NCBI GenBank assembly: GCA_017432485.1
Contig: JAFRJB010000105.1
Span: forward strand, 30,835-94,834
DNA from: Clostridia bacterium
Lineage (GTDB): Bacteria > Bacillota > Clostridia > Oscillospirales > Acutalibacteraceae
Length of the DNA: 64,000 bases
Reading direction: 5' to 3'
The notes under the pieces are model-generated. The model was not told the origin of the DNA and did not search any database. It saw only the letters and a program-made list of their open reading frames with translations. Both the position numbers and the translations under genes were made by a program. Below, one piece after another: positions 53,026-60,977 of the stretch (positions within the stretch are counted from its first letter, which is position 1; the number at the start of each line of letters is the position of its first letter).

Positions 53026-53054
53026 TTGCATTTTTGCGGTGAGTCTTTTATGAT
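53026..53054 (+). promoter_or_regulatory. Promoter of the NlpC/P60-like protein gene
   Basis: TTGCAT (53026-53031), 17-nt spacer, TATGAT (53049-53054), 51 nt before the start codon. Confidence 0.65.
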
Positions 53055-53105
53055 AAGAATAGATAGCAAATAAGAACACAGACCAAACGAAAAGGTGATG
53101 GTGAT

Positions 53106-55490
53106 ATGAAAAAGAGTATTTCTATTTTGTTAGCAGCCGTGTTGGCGCTTGGGTGCCTGAACATAGGCGCTTTTGCCAATGTGCAGTATTTCGGCGGGGT
53201 GAGCGAAGAAATGTGCGCGCCCGCCTACTGGGCAGACAAGAGCGAAACCGCCGATGAAACGATGCTCACTCTTGATGAAATCGCCGCCTACAATGCCGCG
53301 GGGGTGGAGGCTTCGGGCACCATGCTCTTTGATGTGGAGCAAAGAACCCCCGTGGTCAATGCCGATTCCCAAAAGGCGAAACTCATCGCTTCCGTTGAGG
53401 CGGATTATTTTAACAGCGCAAAAAACGACCTGAGAAGAAATTACTATTTAGAGGGAGAAAAGTTGGACAAATCCTACTTTGATGCCTTGATTACTGCGAT
53501 TGAGCAAACAGCATGGTCGGGCGGAGAAATGGATATGCTCTATGCGATTTGCACCAAACAGGCGAATGTCATGGGGCTGCCGAGCGATGATATCATCGGC
53601 TACAGCGCGACCGACCCCGACAGCGAGTCGCAAAACACAGCCCTCAAAGTCGGTGACCCCTGCCTGGTGCTGCAGAAGTGCGAAGTCGGCGGCGAGACCT
53701 TTTACTATGTTTTATTCGACCACCTGTTCGGCTGGGTGAACGCCCAAAACCTTGCCATTTGCGCCGACCGCGCCGCGTGGCTGGATGCCTGGAAATATGA
53801 TATAAACAGCAAAGATATCCTGGTGGTCACCTCTAATAAAGTCATCACGGAAAAAAGCAAGACCCTGCCGCTGACTTCCGAGGTGAAGTTGACATTAGGT
53901 GCGGTGTTAAAACTCGTTCCCGCCGCGGAGATTCCCGCGAGTCTCGGCGAGAGAAATGCGTGGAATAATTACACGGTCTACCTCCCGGCAAGGGATGCAG
54001 CCGGCAACTATGTGAAGCAACCGGCGCTGATTTCGCAAAATGCCGGTGTGAGCATCGGCTTCCCGGCGTTTACCGAGAGAAACCTTGCCAAGGTCGCGCT
54101 TTCCTGCCTGGGCGACCGCTACGGCTGGTCGGGCATGCTCGATGCGATGGACTGCACGCTCTACACAAGAGATGTGTACCGCTGCTTCGGCTTTAAAATA
54201 CCGCGAAACACGACCTACCAACGCAATGTGCCCGGCACTAAAAAGGATGTCAGCGCCCTCAGTGACAGCGAAAAACAAGCACTCTTAGAAACCATGCCCA
54301 TCGGCGCGCTGCTCTATATGGAGGGGCATGCGATGGTCTATCTGGGCAGCGAAAACGGGGTCGGCTATGTCATCAGCGCACTCGGGACTGCCATTGAGCC
54401 GGAAGGCGATAAGGGTGTGCAGAGCACCTATTCCGTCATTGTCAACCCCCTCACAGCGTTGCGCAAGAGCGGCAACACCTGGTTAAGAGAAGTGCATACG
54501 ATTATATTGCCGGCGCATTTTGCGGGGCACCGAGAGGTGGCGGACAGCGCCATCGCGCCGACTTGCACCGAGAGCGGCTTGACGGAAGGCAGCCACTGCT
54601 CTGTTTGCAAAGCGGTGCTGAGCGCGCAGCAAGTCATTCCCGCGACAGGGCACAGCGAAGTGGCGGACAGCGGCACGGCGCCGACCTGTACTGCAAGCGG
54701 CATGAGCGGCGGCAGTCACTGCGAACTTTGCGGAGCGGTGCTCAGGGCTCCGGAAGTGCTGCCCGCAACCGGGCACCGGTATTTCGGTGAAGTCACGGCG
54801 CTGCCGACCTGCACCGAGGCAGGCACAGCGACCTTTACCTGCGATTGCGGGCAAACTTACACCCAAGTGCTCCCGGCACAGGGGCACCAATACCGCAGCG
54901 TTGTCACACCCGCAACGCCGACTGCCAACGGCAAAATCACCCACCCCTGCGCGCGCTGCGACAAAGCGGCTGCCGCTGAAGTGATAGATAAACCGCAGAC
55001 TTTCGCACTTGCCAAAACCGCAATGACCTACAGCGGCAAGGCACTCACCCCGGCGGTGACGGTCAAAGACAGCAAGGGCAAGGTGCTCACAAAGGGGAAG
55101 GATTATACAGTTACTTACCAAAACAATGTCGCCATCGGCAAAGCGCGCGCCGTTATTCGCTTTAGCGGCAATTATAAAGGCAGCAAGACTTTGACCTTCT
55201 CGATTGTGCCGCAAAATACCACGCTGCGCGTGGCGGCGGCAAAGAAAGCCTTCACAGCCGGCTGGAGCAAAGTGGACGGTGTGACCGGCTACCAGATTCA
55301 ATACGCCACCAATGAGAAATTCAGCGGCTATAAGAGACTGACCATTAAAAATAATAAAACCTTTAAAGCAACGCTCAAGAACCTGAGCGCCAACAAGGGC
55401 TACTATGTCAGAATCCGCACCTACAAAACAGTAGACGGCACGCACTATTTCTCGGCTTGGAGCAAAGCGGTGAAAGTAAAAACCAAATGA
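53106..55490 (+). CDS. Secreted NlpC/P60-like (SH3-containing) protein with CxxC repeats and FnIII domain
   Basis: A 794-residue secreted protein. Residues 1-24 are a signal peptide. Residues ~80-300 resemble the SH3-type regions of NlpC/P60 dipeptidyl peptidases (VGDPCLVLQKCEVGGETFYYVLFDHLFGWVNAQNL). A papain-like NlpC domain spans ~320-460: Cys in MDCTLYTRDVY takes the place of the usual D-C-S-G, and EGHAMVYLG provides His. Two and a half cysteine repeats of the PTCTxxGxxxGSHCxxC type (~475-620) follow, then an Ig-like strand region (KTAMTYSGKALTPAVTV) and a C-terminal fibronectin-III domain. It probably trims peptidoglycan or peptides outside the cell. The stop codon lies in the loop of a 14-bp inverted repeat. 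Confidence 0.78.
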   Translation: MKKSISILLAAVLALGCLNIGAFANVQYFGGVSEEMCAPAYWADKSETADETMLTLDEIAAYNAAGVEASGTMLFDVEQRTPVVNADSQKAKLIASVEADYFNSAKNDLRRNYYLEGEKLDKSYFDALITAIEQTAWSGGEMDMLYAICTKQANVMGLPSDDIIGYSATDPDSESQNTALKVGDPCLVLQKCEVGGETFYYVLFDHLFGWVNAQNLAICADRAAWLDAWKYDINSKDILVVTSNKVITEKSKTLPLTSEVKLTLGAVLKLVPAAEIPASLGERNAWNNYTVYLPARDAAGNYVKQPALISQNAGVSIGFPAFTERNLAKVALSCLGDRYGWSGMLDAMDCTLYTRDVYRCFGFKIPRNTTYQRNVPGTKKDVSALSDSEKQALLETMPIGALLYMEGHAMVYLGSENGVGYVISALGTAIEPEGDKGVQSTYSVIVNPLTALRKSGNTWLREVHTIILPAHFAGHREVADSAIAPTCTESGLTEGSHCSVCKAVLSAQQVIPATGHSEVADSGTAPTCTASGMSGGSHCELCGAVLRAPEVLPATGHRYFGEVTALPTCTEAGTATFTCDCGQTYTQVLPAQGHQYRSVVTPATPTANGKITHPCARCDKAAAAEVIDKPQTFALAKTAMTYSGKALTPAVTVKDSKGKVLTKGKDYTVTYQNNVAIGKARAVIRFSGNYKGSKTLTFSIVPQNTTLRVAAAKKAFTAGWSKVDGVTGYQIQYATNEKFSGYKRLTIKNNKTFKATLKNLSANKGYYVRIRTYKTVDGTHYFSAWSKAVKVKTK

Positions 55491-55504
55491 TTGGTTTTTA
55501 CTTT
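55473..55504 (+). repeat. Stop-codon-embedded inverted repeat
   Basis: AAAGTAAAAACCAA, then ATGA holding the TGA stop, then the exact complement. 14 bp, perfect. Confidence 0.85.
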
Positions 55505-55506
55505 GG

Positions 55507-55607
55507 AATGAAGCCGCCCTTCGGGCTAATGAAGGCACTGCGTTAATGAAGACGCTACGCGAATGAAGTCGCGCCTATGGCGCTAATGGTGGGAGGGCTC
55601 TGCCCTC
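55507..55607 (+). repeat. Hairpin array D1 (AATGAAG-spaced)
   Basis: GCCC/GGGC, a weak AC/GT, CGC/GCG and GCGCC/GGCGC hairpins are spaced by (T)AATGAAG and closed by GAGGGC tct GCCCTC plus ACCCG. Same architecture as arrays A-C with another spacer word. Confidence 0.75.
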
Positions 55608-55620
55608 ACCCGAATTATAA

Positions 55621-55662
55621 AAAACATCAGCGAGTTCGCTTTTGCGAACTCGCTGATGTTTT
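55621..55662 (+). terminator. Strong hairpin terminator
   Basis: 19-bp perfect stem beginning AAAACATCAGCGAGTTCGC with a TTTT loop, ending in TTTT. It contains the core GCGAGTTCG/CGAACTCGC also found at 46417-46440. Confidence 0.8.
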
Positions 55663-55698
55663 GTCTGTAAGAATTCATTAGAGCGAAGCGGACCGGGT

Positions 55699-55800
55699 GC
55701 GGGTGCCCCGCCCTTCACTTGTGCGCAGCACAAACATCACTTGCGCATAGCGCAAACATCATTGCTTGGCAACATCATTTGCCATTAGGCAAACATCACT
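55699..55800 (-). repeat. Hairpin array D2 (GTGATG-spaced, reverse orientation)
   Basis: Read on the minus strand: TTTGCC/GGCAAA, TTGC/GCAA, TTGCGC/GCGCAA and TTGTGC/GCACAA, spaced by (G)TGATG(T) and closed by GTGAAGG and a GCGGG/CCCGC module. The closing module is the same as in arrays A and C. Confidence 0.85.
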
Positions 55801-55801
55801 T

Positions 55802-55828
55802 AAAAAAGGAGGCTGAGCCTCCTTTTTT
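55802..55828. terminator. Terminator of the SDR gene (bidirectional)
   Basis: AAAAAAGGAGGC / TGA / GCCTCCTTTTTT at the 3' end of the minus-strand SDR gene. Confidence 0.88.
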
Positions 55829-56657
55829 AAACCGTTAACAGTCCCGCATCCAGCACATACTGGCTGCCGGTAACATATTTGGCTTTATCCGAGCACAGGA
55901 AGAGCACACTGTTTGCCACATCCTCGCTCTCAATCCACGGCACGGGGATTAAGTTGCCCGCGCTCGCTTCGGCAATTTCTTCGGGGGTTTTGCCCTCCAT
56001 GGCGGCGATGCCGTCGTTAAGCGGGGTGTTGACACCCGTGGGGTGAATGGAGATAACGCGAATGCCCCAAGGCGCCAGTTCCAGCGCCCAGCTCTTGGTC
56101 ATGCCGGTCAGTGCCCATTTGGATGCCGCGTAGTGCGAGAGCCGCCGCATACCGCGCAGCCCGCCGATCGAGGAGTTGTTGATAATCACACCGTAGCTTT
56201 CGCCCTTGACATAGTTTTTAACTTGGCTTTTCATCACGGGAATAACGTGTTTAGCGGTCAACCACGCGCCCTTGGCGTTAATGTCCATGACTGCATCCCA
56301 CTCGCTCTCTTTCATTTCATCGGCAAAAGCGTAGGCGCAAATGCCGGCGTTATTGATTAAAATATCAATCCTGCCGAGTTCCTTCACACCTTTTTCGACT
56401 GCCGCTTTGCAGTCGGCTTCATTGCGCACATCGCCCGCGTAAATCACACACTTTCTGCCGAGCGCTTCTATCTCCGCCTGCAGTGCTTCCAAATCTTTGC
56501 TCGAGCCGTCATTGTAGGCGGGGTACTCGATTTTTTCGCCCAAGTCGAAGGCGATGATATCGGCGCCTTCTTTGGCAAACGCAAGAGCAATCGCCTTGCC
56601 CTGCCCCTTTGCCGCGCCGGTAATGTAAACAACTTTTCCTTCAAATTCTTTTGCCAT
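55827..56657 (-). CDS. Short-chain dehydrogenase/reductase (mycofactocin-coupled-SDR-like)
   Basis: A 276-residue classical SDR. VVYITGAAKGQGKAIALAFAKEGADIIAFDL is the NAD-binding start (TGxxxGxG with GAAKGQG), LINNAGICAY is the NNAG motif, and the catalytic set is Ser in NSSIGGLRG, then YAASK. TGAAKGQG, the long insert after FDL and the HPTGVNTPL end resemble the mycofactocin-associated and carveol-dehydrogenase-like SDRs, which hold NAD tightly; no mycofactocin genes are in this window. The frame extends upstream over a repeat (adding FNIQHSKFNIQ-like residues); ATG 56657 after AAAGGAT is preferred. Confidence 0.88.
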   Translation of the reverse strand: MAKEFEGKVVYITGAAKGQGKAIALAFAKEGADIIAFDLGEKIEYPAYNDGSSKDLEALQAEIEALGRKCVIYAGDVRNEADCKAAVEKGVKELGRIDILINNAGICAYAFADEMKESEWDAVMDINAKGAWLTAKHVIPVMKSQVKNYVKGESYGVIINNSSIGGLRGMRRLSHYAASKWALTGMTKSWALELAPWGIRVISIHPTGVNTPLNDGIAAMEGKTPEEIAEASAGNLIPVPWIESEDVANSVLFLCSDKAKYVTGSQYVLDAGLLTV

Positions 56658-56901
56658 AGTTTTTATCCTTTTCTCATTTTGAATGTTGAATTTTGAATGT
56701 TGAATGTTGAATGGTGGTGGCGAGGCTATGCCTCGCATTTTAATGGCGGTTCGTCGAGGGCGCCGAACCCTACAAATAGAGAGAAGCGGAACAAGTGCGA
56801 ATGTGTCGCCCTTTAATTCCGCATCATTCCGAACTCCGCATTCCGAATTGGAAGGTTCGGTTTACCGAACCTGCTGTTGCCTGTCGCCTGTAGCCTGTTG
56901 C
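56658..56901. repeat. Intergenic repeat patch
   Basis: A 244-nt gap with TTGAATGTTGAATGT-type repeats (56680-56713), a GCGAGGC/GCCTCGC hairpin, a GGCGGTTCG...CGCCGAACC hairpin, ATTCCGAACTCCGCATTCC-type repeats (56817-56850), GGTTCGGTTTACCGAACC, and TGTTGCCTGTCGCCTG-type repeats (56870-56902). No gene recognised. Confidence 0.6.
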
Positions 56902-57429
56902 CTACTTTTTCTTTTCGTAGCCGATAAGTCTCTGGTCGAGGTCGACCGCCAGTGCGTGGTTAATGAGGTTGGTCGCAATCATCATGCCCGCAAAGGTGGT
57001 TAAGAGGATCATCTCTTCTTCGCTGAAGTGCGCGCGCATTTTTTCGTAGAGTTCGTCGCTGACCTTGACCGGCTGGCGCACGCAGGCTTTGCCGTATTCG
57101 GTGAGCAGGCGCTCTTTTTCGCTCAAATCCAGTGCATCCGGATTTCTGCCGGCATCCAGGAGTATTTTTCTGAAAAAGGTCTCGCAAATTAAGCAGTCAT
57201 TTTCCGAAGAAATGGCGTAGGAAAAAATATCCGCGCCCAGTTCGCCGACCCCTTCAATCGCCGCCACATCGGCATAAAGCGGGTACCACTCCATCATCAC
57301 TTCAAAGCAGTAGGGGGATTTTAAAAGCGTGCGCTTCATGTTGGTGATGATGTGCTCTTTTTCGTGCGCATCCCACAGCTCTTTCTGGCGGGGGCTTGCC
57401 TGTTCATACTCTAAAGGTGCAATTCTCAT
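56902..57429 (-). CDS. Carboxymuconolactone decarboxylase / AhpD-like protein
   Basis: A 175-residue all-helical protein. NDCLICETFFRKIL carries a CxxC pair in the position of the AhpD core motif, though the following conserved His is Phe/Lys, so classic peroxidase relay activity is doubtful. LTTFAGMMIATNLINHALAVDLDQ is typical of the C-terminal helices of the CMD family. AAGGAGG lies before ATG 57429. It has its own promoter, divergent from the M20 peptidase gene, and could be transcribed with the SDR downstream. Function: probably a redox or small-molecule enzyme; not assigned further. Confidence 0.75.
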   Translation of the reverse strand: MRIAPLEYEQASPRQKELWDAHEKEHIITNMKRTLLKSPYCFEVMMEWYPLYADVAAIEGVGELGADIFSYAISSENDCLICETFFRKILLDAGRNPDALDLSEKERLLTEYGKACVRQPVKVSDELYEKMRAHFSEEEMILLTTFAGMMIATNLINHALAVDLDQRLIGYEKKK

Positions 57430-57459
57430 TGTGCCGCCTCCTTCAAAAAACTTACTAAT

Positions 57460-57488
57460 ATTGTAGTATATTTAGAGTGCTTTTTCAA
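57460..57488 (-). promoter_or_regulatory. Promoter of the CMD-like gene
   Basis: On the minus strand: TTGAAA (57488-57483), 17-nt spacer, TACAAT (57465-57460). Confidence 0.65.
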
Positions 57489-57495
57489 TAACTAC

Positions 57496-57524
57496 TTGCA
57501 ATAAGTTTTTTAAAAGAATATAAT
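57496..57524 (+). promoter_or_regulatory. Promoter of the M20 peptidase gene
   Basis: TTGCAA (57496-57501), 17-nt spacer, perfect TATAAT (57519-57524). It is divergent from, and 8 nt away from, the CMD promoter, so the two may be co-regulated. Confidence 0.8.
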
Positions 57525-57555
57525 TGAGGGTAGAATATTTTGAAGGGGAAAAAGA

Positions 57556-59001
57556 ATGATAGTTCTCTATATTATTTTAGCCTGTATTGCGGTGCTGCTA
57601 CTCATTTTCATCATCCGCGCGCTGTTGGTTAAAGACACGGCTGCCGCGCCGGAACCTTACGAAAAACCGCAGATTGATTTGGATGATGCGGTAAAAAAAG
57701 TGCAGGGAGCCATTCGCATCCCGACGATTTCGATGCGCGATGAAACCATTCCCGATAAGCCTTTTTTGGATTTGCAGGCGTATTTGGAAAAAACCTTCCC
57801 GCTTTTTCACGAGAAGGCGCAAAAGCGCGTGATAGACAAATACGCGCTGATGTACCGCATTGAGGGCAGCGACAAGAGCCTCAAACCCGCGATGTTTATG
57901 GGGCACCAGGATGTCGTGCCGCCGCAGGAAGAGGGTTGGAAATACCCGCCCTTTAGTGCCGAAATTGCGGATGGCTGCATTTGGGGCAGAGGCTCTTTTG
58001 ATATGAAAAGCCAGCTCGTTTCCATTTTTGAAGCGACCGAAATGCACCTGCGGCAGGGCAAGCAGCCCGCGCGCACGATGTATTTCTGCTTCGGTCACGA
58101 TGAGGAGTTTGCCGGCGAGGGCGCCCAGGCGATGTGCCGGGTGCTCCAAAGCGAAGGTGTCGAGTTTGAATTTATCTTTGATGAAGGGATGAACCTGCTG
58201 GATGCCTCGATGATTGGGATTGAAGGCCCGCTTGCGCTCGTGGGCGTGTGTGAAAAAGGCTGGGTAAATGCCAAAATTTCGGTCAAAGGCGAAGCCGGTC
58301 ACGCGGCAATGCCGCCCAAGGAGACGACAGCAGTGACCTTGGCAAAGGGTGTTGCCAAACTCAATAAGCACCAAATGAAAGCGCGCTTTACCCCGGCGGT
58401 GAATATGCTTATTAAAGCCGTTTGCCCCAAGGCAAAGTTCGGTTTCAGGCTGCTGATGGCAAATGCCGATATTTTAAGACCGCTGGTCAAACCGATTTTA
58501 TTGCGCATCAGTCCGTCGGTCGCGGCACTGCTGCGCACAACCATGGCGTTTACGGTGCTTCACGGCAGCGATGCGGCGAATGTCATGCCCGATGAAAGCT
58601 ATGCGATTGTCAACTGCCGCGTCAACTTAGGTGAAAAGGTGGAAGATGTTAAAACCCATATGGAAAAAGTATTGGGCCCCAAGTATACGGTGGAACTGCA
58701 GGAAAAAGGGCAGCACGAGCCGACCTCAATGAGCGACTTGGACTCTTTCGGTTGGAAGATGATGCAAAAGAGCGTGGCGGAAGTATTCCCCGGCGGGGTA
58801 ACCGCGCCCTTCCCCTTTGTGGCGGGGACAGACTCAAAGTTTTACGATGCGCTCACGCACTGCACAATGAAATTCAGCCCCCATGTGACCGATGCCGCCT
58901 ACCGCGCCGGTATGCACAATGTCAATGAATATTTCAAGGTCAGTGACGTTGAATGCGATATACAGTTTTACTACAGATTTATGGAAAACGCCTGCTTTTA
59001 G
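57556..59001 (+). CDS. Membrane-anchored M20-family metallopeptidase (PM20D1/CPS1-like)
   Basis: A 481-residue protein. Residues 1-25 form an N-terminal membrane anchor. The M20 zinc-site motifs follow: MFMGHQDVVPP (first His and general-base Asp), WGRGSFDMKSQLVS, FGHDEEFAGEGA (catalytic Glu pair), FIFDEG and a late His in ALTHCTMKFSPH. The dimerisation (lid) domain contains AGHAAMPP. Length and the N-terminal anchor fit the PM20D1/Gly-Xaa carboxypeptidase group, which splits or forms N-acyl amino acids and dipeptides. A GAAGGGG ribosome site precedes ATG 57556. The TAG stop codon is the exact loop of a 15-bp hairpin. Confidence 0.9.
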   Translation: MIVLYIILACIAVLLLIFIIRALLVKDTAAAPEPYEKPQIDLDDAVKKVQGAIRIPTISMRDETIPDKPFLDLQAYLEKTFPLFHEKAQKRVIDKYALMYRIEGSDKSLKPAMFMGHQDVVPPQEEGWKYPPFSAEIADGCIWGRGSFDMKSQLVSIFEATEMHLRQGKQPARTMYFCFGHDEEFAGEGAQAMCRVLQSEGVEFEFIFDEGMNLLDASMIGIEGPLALVGVCEKGWVNAKISVKGEAGHAAMPPKETTAVTLAKGVAKLNKHQMKARFTPAVNMLIKAVCPKAKFGFRLLMANADILRPLVKPILLRISPSVAALLRTTMAFTVLHGSDAANVMPDESYAIVNCRVNLGEKVEDVKTHMEKVLGPKYTVELQEKGQHEPTSMSDLDSFGWKMMQKSVAEVFPGGVTAPFPFVAGTDSKFYDALTHCTMKFSPHVTDAAYRAGMHNVNEYFKVSDVECDIQFYYRFMENACF

Positions 59002-59016
59002 AAAGCAGGCGTTTTC
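58984..59016 (+). terminator. Terminator with the stop codon as loop
   Basis: GAAAACGCCTGCTTT / TAG / AAAGCAGGCGTTTTC. The stop TAG (58999-59001) forms the 3-nt loop; T-run TTTTC. Confidence 0.9.
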
Positions 59017-59022
59017 ATTAAT

Positions 59023-59158
59023 CAGGCAACAAGCTACAGGCTACAGGCAACAGTTGCGAGGCTGCGCCTCGCCTTTCAATGGCGGTTCGGTAAACCGAAC
59101 CGCTAACTGAATACTGAACACTGAAAAATAAGGATTTGCCGGGCAAATCCTTATTTTT
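59023..59158. repeat. Repeat patch and terminator-like hairpin
   Basis: CAACAAGCTACAGGCTACAGG repeats, a GCGAGGC/GCCTCGC hairpin, GGTTCGGTAAACCGAACC, ACTGAATACTGAACACTG repeats, and a terminator-like AATAAGGATTTGCC/GGCAAATCCTTATT stem (59127-59155) with a T-run. Confidence 0.7.
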
Positions 59159-59159
59159 C

Positions 59160-59188
59160 TTGTAATATTTATAAAAGTGTGCTATTAT
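59160..59188 (+). promoter_or_regulatory. Promoter of the ABC exporter pair
   Basis: TTGTAA (59160-59165), 17-nt spacer, TATTAT (59183-59188), 31 nt before ATG 59220. Confidence 0.65.
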
Positions 59189-59219
59189 CAGTTTATCTAT
59201 CATCTTAAAGAGGATAATT

Positions 59220-60977
59220 ATGTTAAAACTCATTAAGTATCTAAAACATTGTAAGCGCTATGCCGTCACGGCGATGCTGCTGGTGAGCCTGCAAAACCTC
59301 ATCACGCTGGCGCTGCCGACCGTGGTTTCCAAAATTCTGGAAAACGGTGTGGACAAGGGCGACCAAAGCTATGTGCTGAGCATGGGTATCGTGATGTGCC
59401 TGGTGGCACTGGCGGGCTGTGTTGTCGGTATTTTAGGCAACTATTTTTCCGCCAAGACCGCTGCCAATTTCGGCGCGAGTATTCGCAAGAGCGTGTTTGA
59501 AAAAATCACCGCGCTCAGCCAGCAGGAGCACGAGCAGTTCGGCACCGCTTCGCTCATTACCCGCACCACCAACGACATTCAGCAGCTCCAAGAGCTGGTG
59601 CTCGGCATCATCAAGCTGCTCATTCCCGCCCCGATTCTCTTTGTGGGCGGCGCTGTGCTCAGCCTGATGTACAACGCGAAACTCGCGGCGATTGTGCTTT
59701 GCTCGCTGCCGCTGGTCGGCGTGGCAGTCTTTTTGCTCTTCAGAGCGACCAAAAAGATGTTTGATCGCCAGCGCAAGCAGGTCGATATTATCAACCGCAT
59801 TGTGCGCGAAAAATTGACCGGCATCCGCGTTATCCGCGCCTTCAATCGCGAGCCGATTGAAGATGAAAAGTTTAATGAATCCAACACCGACTTAACCAAA
59901 ATCAGCTTGAAAATTTACAGGCTCTTTGCGGTGGTTATTCCGATTGCCTACTTAGTGCTTTACTCGATGCTGGGTATTATTATGGTGTTCGGCGCCAAAG
60001 ATATTGACAAATTGACCGACCCTGCAAAGCTTTCCACAAGTGTGTATGATTTGCAGATGTTTATGATTTTCATTCTCTTGATGATTGCCGGTGTCGGTAT
60101 GGCATCCGCTATCTTTGTGATGATTCCTTCCGGCGAAGTGGCAGCCAAGAGAATTAATGCTGTTTTGGAGTGCGATATCAGCGTTTGCGAGCCCGAAGAG
60201 CCCAAGCATTTTGAAGAGACCAACGATGTGCACTTGGTTTTTGACAATGTCAAATTCTGCTACCCCGATGCGGAAGAACCGGTCTTACAAAAAATCAGTT
60301 TTGAGAGCCGGGCAGGGGAGATTACCGCGATTATCGGCTCGACCGGTGCCGGTAAATCCACCCTGGTTAACTTAATTCCGCGCTTTTTCGATGTCAACGC
60401 CGGCAGCATCACGCTTGACGGTGTGAATATTAAAGATGTGCCGCTTGGCGAGCTGCGCGAAAGAATCGGCTTAATTCCGCAGCAGGCGTACCTCTTCTCG
60501 GGCACAATTGCCGACAATATGCGCTACGGCAAAGCCGATGCCGAGGAAGAGGATATGTGGCAGGCACTTTCCATTGCGCAGGCGGAGGACTTTGTGCGCC
60601 GCAAGCCCGAGCAGCTGGAAGCCTTTGTTTCGCAAGGCGGTAAGAACTATTCCGGCGGGCAGAAGCAGCGCTTGTCGATTGCCCGCGCCGTCATAAAGCA
60701 GCCGGAAATTTTGATTTTTGACGACAGCTTTTCCGCGCTCGATTTCAAGACCGATGCCGCGCTGCGCGCCTCGTTAAGAGAGCACTGCAGCCGCTCGAAT
60801 ATCATTATTGTGGCACAGCGCATCAATACCGTTATGGATGCGGATAGAATTATCGTGCTCGATGAAGGCAAAATTGCCGGCATCGGCACCCATACGCAAC
60901 TGATGGAAAGCTGCGAAGCGTACCAGGAAATTGCGTTAAGCCAAATTTCTTCCGAGGAGGTGGAGAGACTTGGCTAA
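59220..60977 (+). CDS. ABC exporter half-transporter with degenerate Walker B (subunit 1)
   Basis: A 585-residue half-transporter: six membrane helices (~residues 15-310) and a C-terminal nucleotide-binding domain. Walker A is IIGSTGAGKSTLVNL, Q-loop is GLIPQQAYLFSGT, and the signature motif YSGGQKQR is intact. Walker B ends ILIFDDSFSALD, so the catalytic Glu is Asp, and the switch residue is Gln (IIIVAQRINTV) in place of His. This is the pattern of the non-catalytic partner in heterodimeric exporters such as TM287/288 and BmrCD. The second subunit overlaps by 8 nt. Confidence 0.93.
   Translation: MLKLIKYLKHCKRYAVTAMLLVSLQNLITLALPTVVSKILENGVDKGDQSYVLSMGIVMCLVALAGCVVGILGNYFSAKTAANFGASIRKSVFEKITALSQQEHEQFGTASLITRTTNDIQQLQELVLGIIKLLIPAPILFVGGAVLSLMYNAKLAAIVLCSLPLVGVAVFLLFRATKKMFDRQRKQVDIINRIVREKLTGIRVIRAFNREPIEDEKFNESNTDLTKISLKIYRLFAVVIPIAYLVLYSMLGIIMVFGAKDIDKLTDPAKLSTSVYDLQMFMIFILLMIAGVGMASAIFVMIPSGEVAAKRINAVLECDISVCEPEEPKHFEETNDVHLVFDNVKFCYPDAEEPVLQKISFESRAGEITAIIGSTGAGKSTLVNLIPRFFDVNAGSITLDGVNIKDVPLGELRERIGLIPQQAYLFSGTIADNMRYGKADAEEEDMWQALSIAQAEDFVRRKPEQLEAFVSQGGKNYSGGQKQRLSIARAVIKQPEILIFDDSFSALDFKTDAALRASLREHCSRSNIIIVAQRINTVMDADRIIVLDEGKIAGIGTHTQLMESCEAYQEIALSQISSEEVERLG

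Noticed and set aside
54483..55538. 351-residue open frame on the minus strand at the end of the NlpC/P60-like gene
   Set aside because: No ribosome site or known motif; it mirrors a well-supported gene.
56658..56738. N-terminal extension of the SDR
   Set aside because: It is a translation of the TTGAATG repeat.
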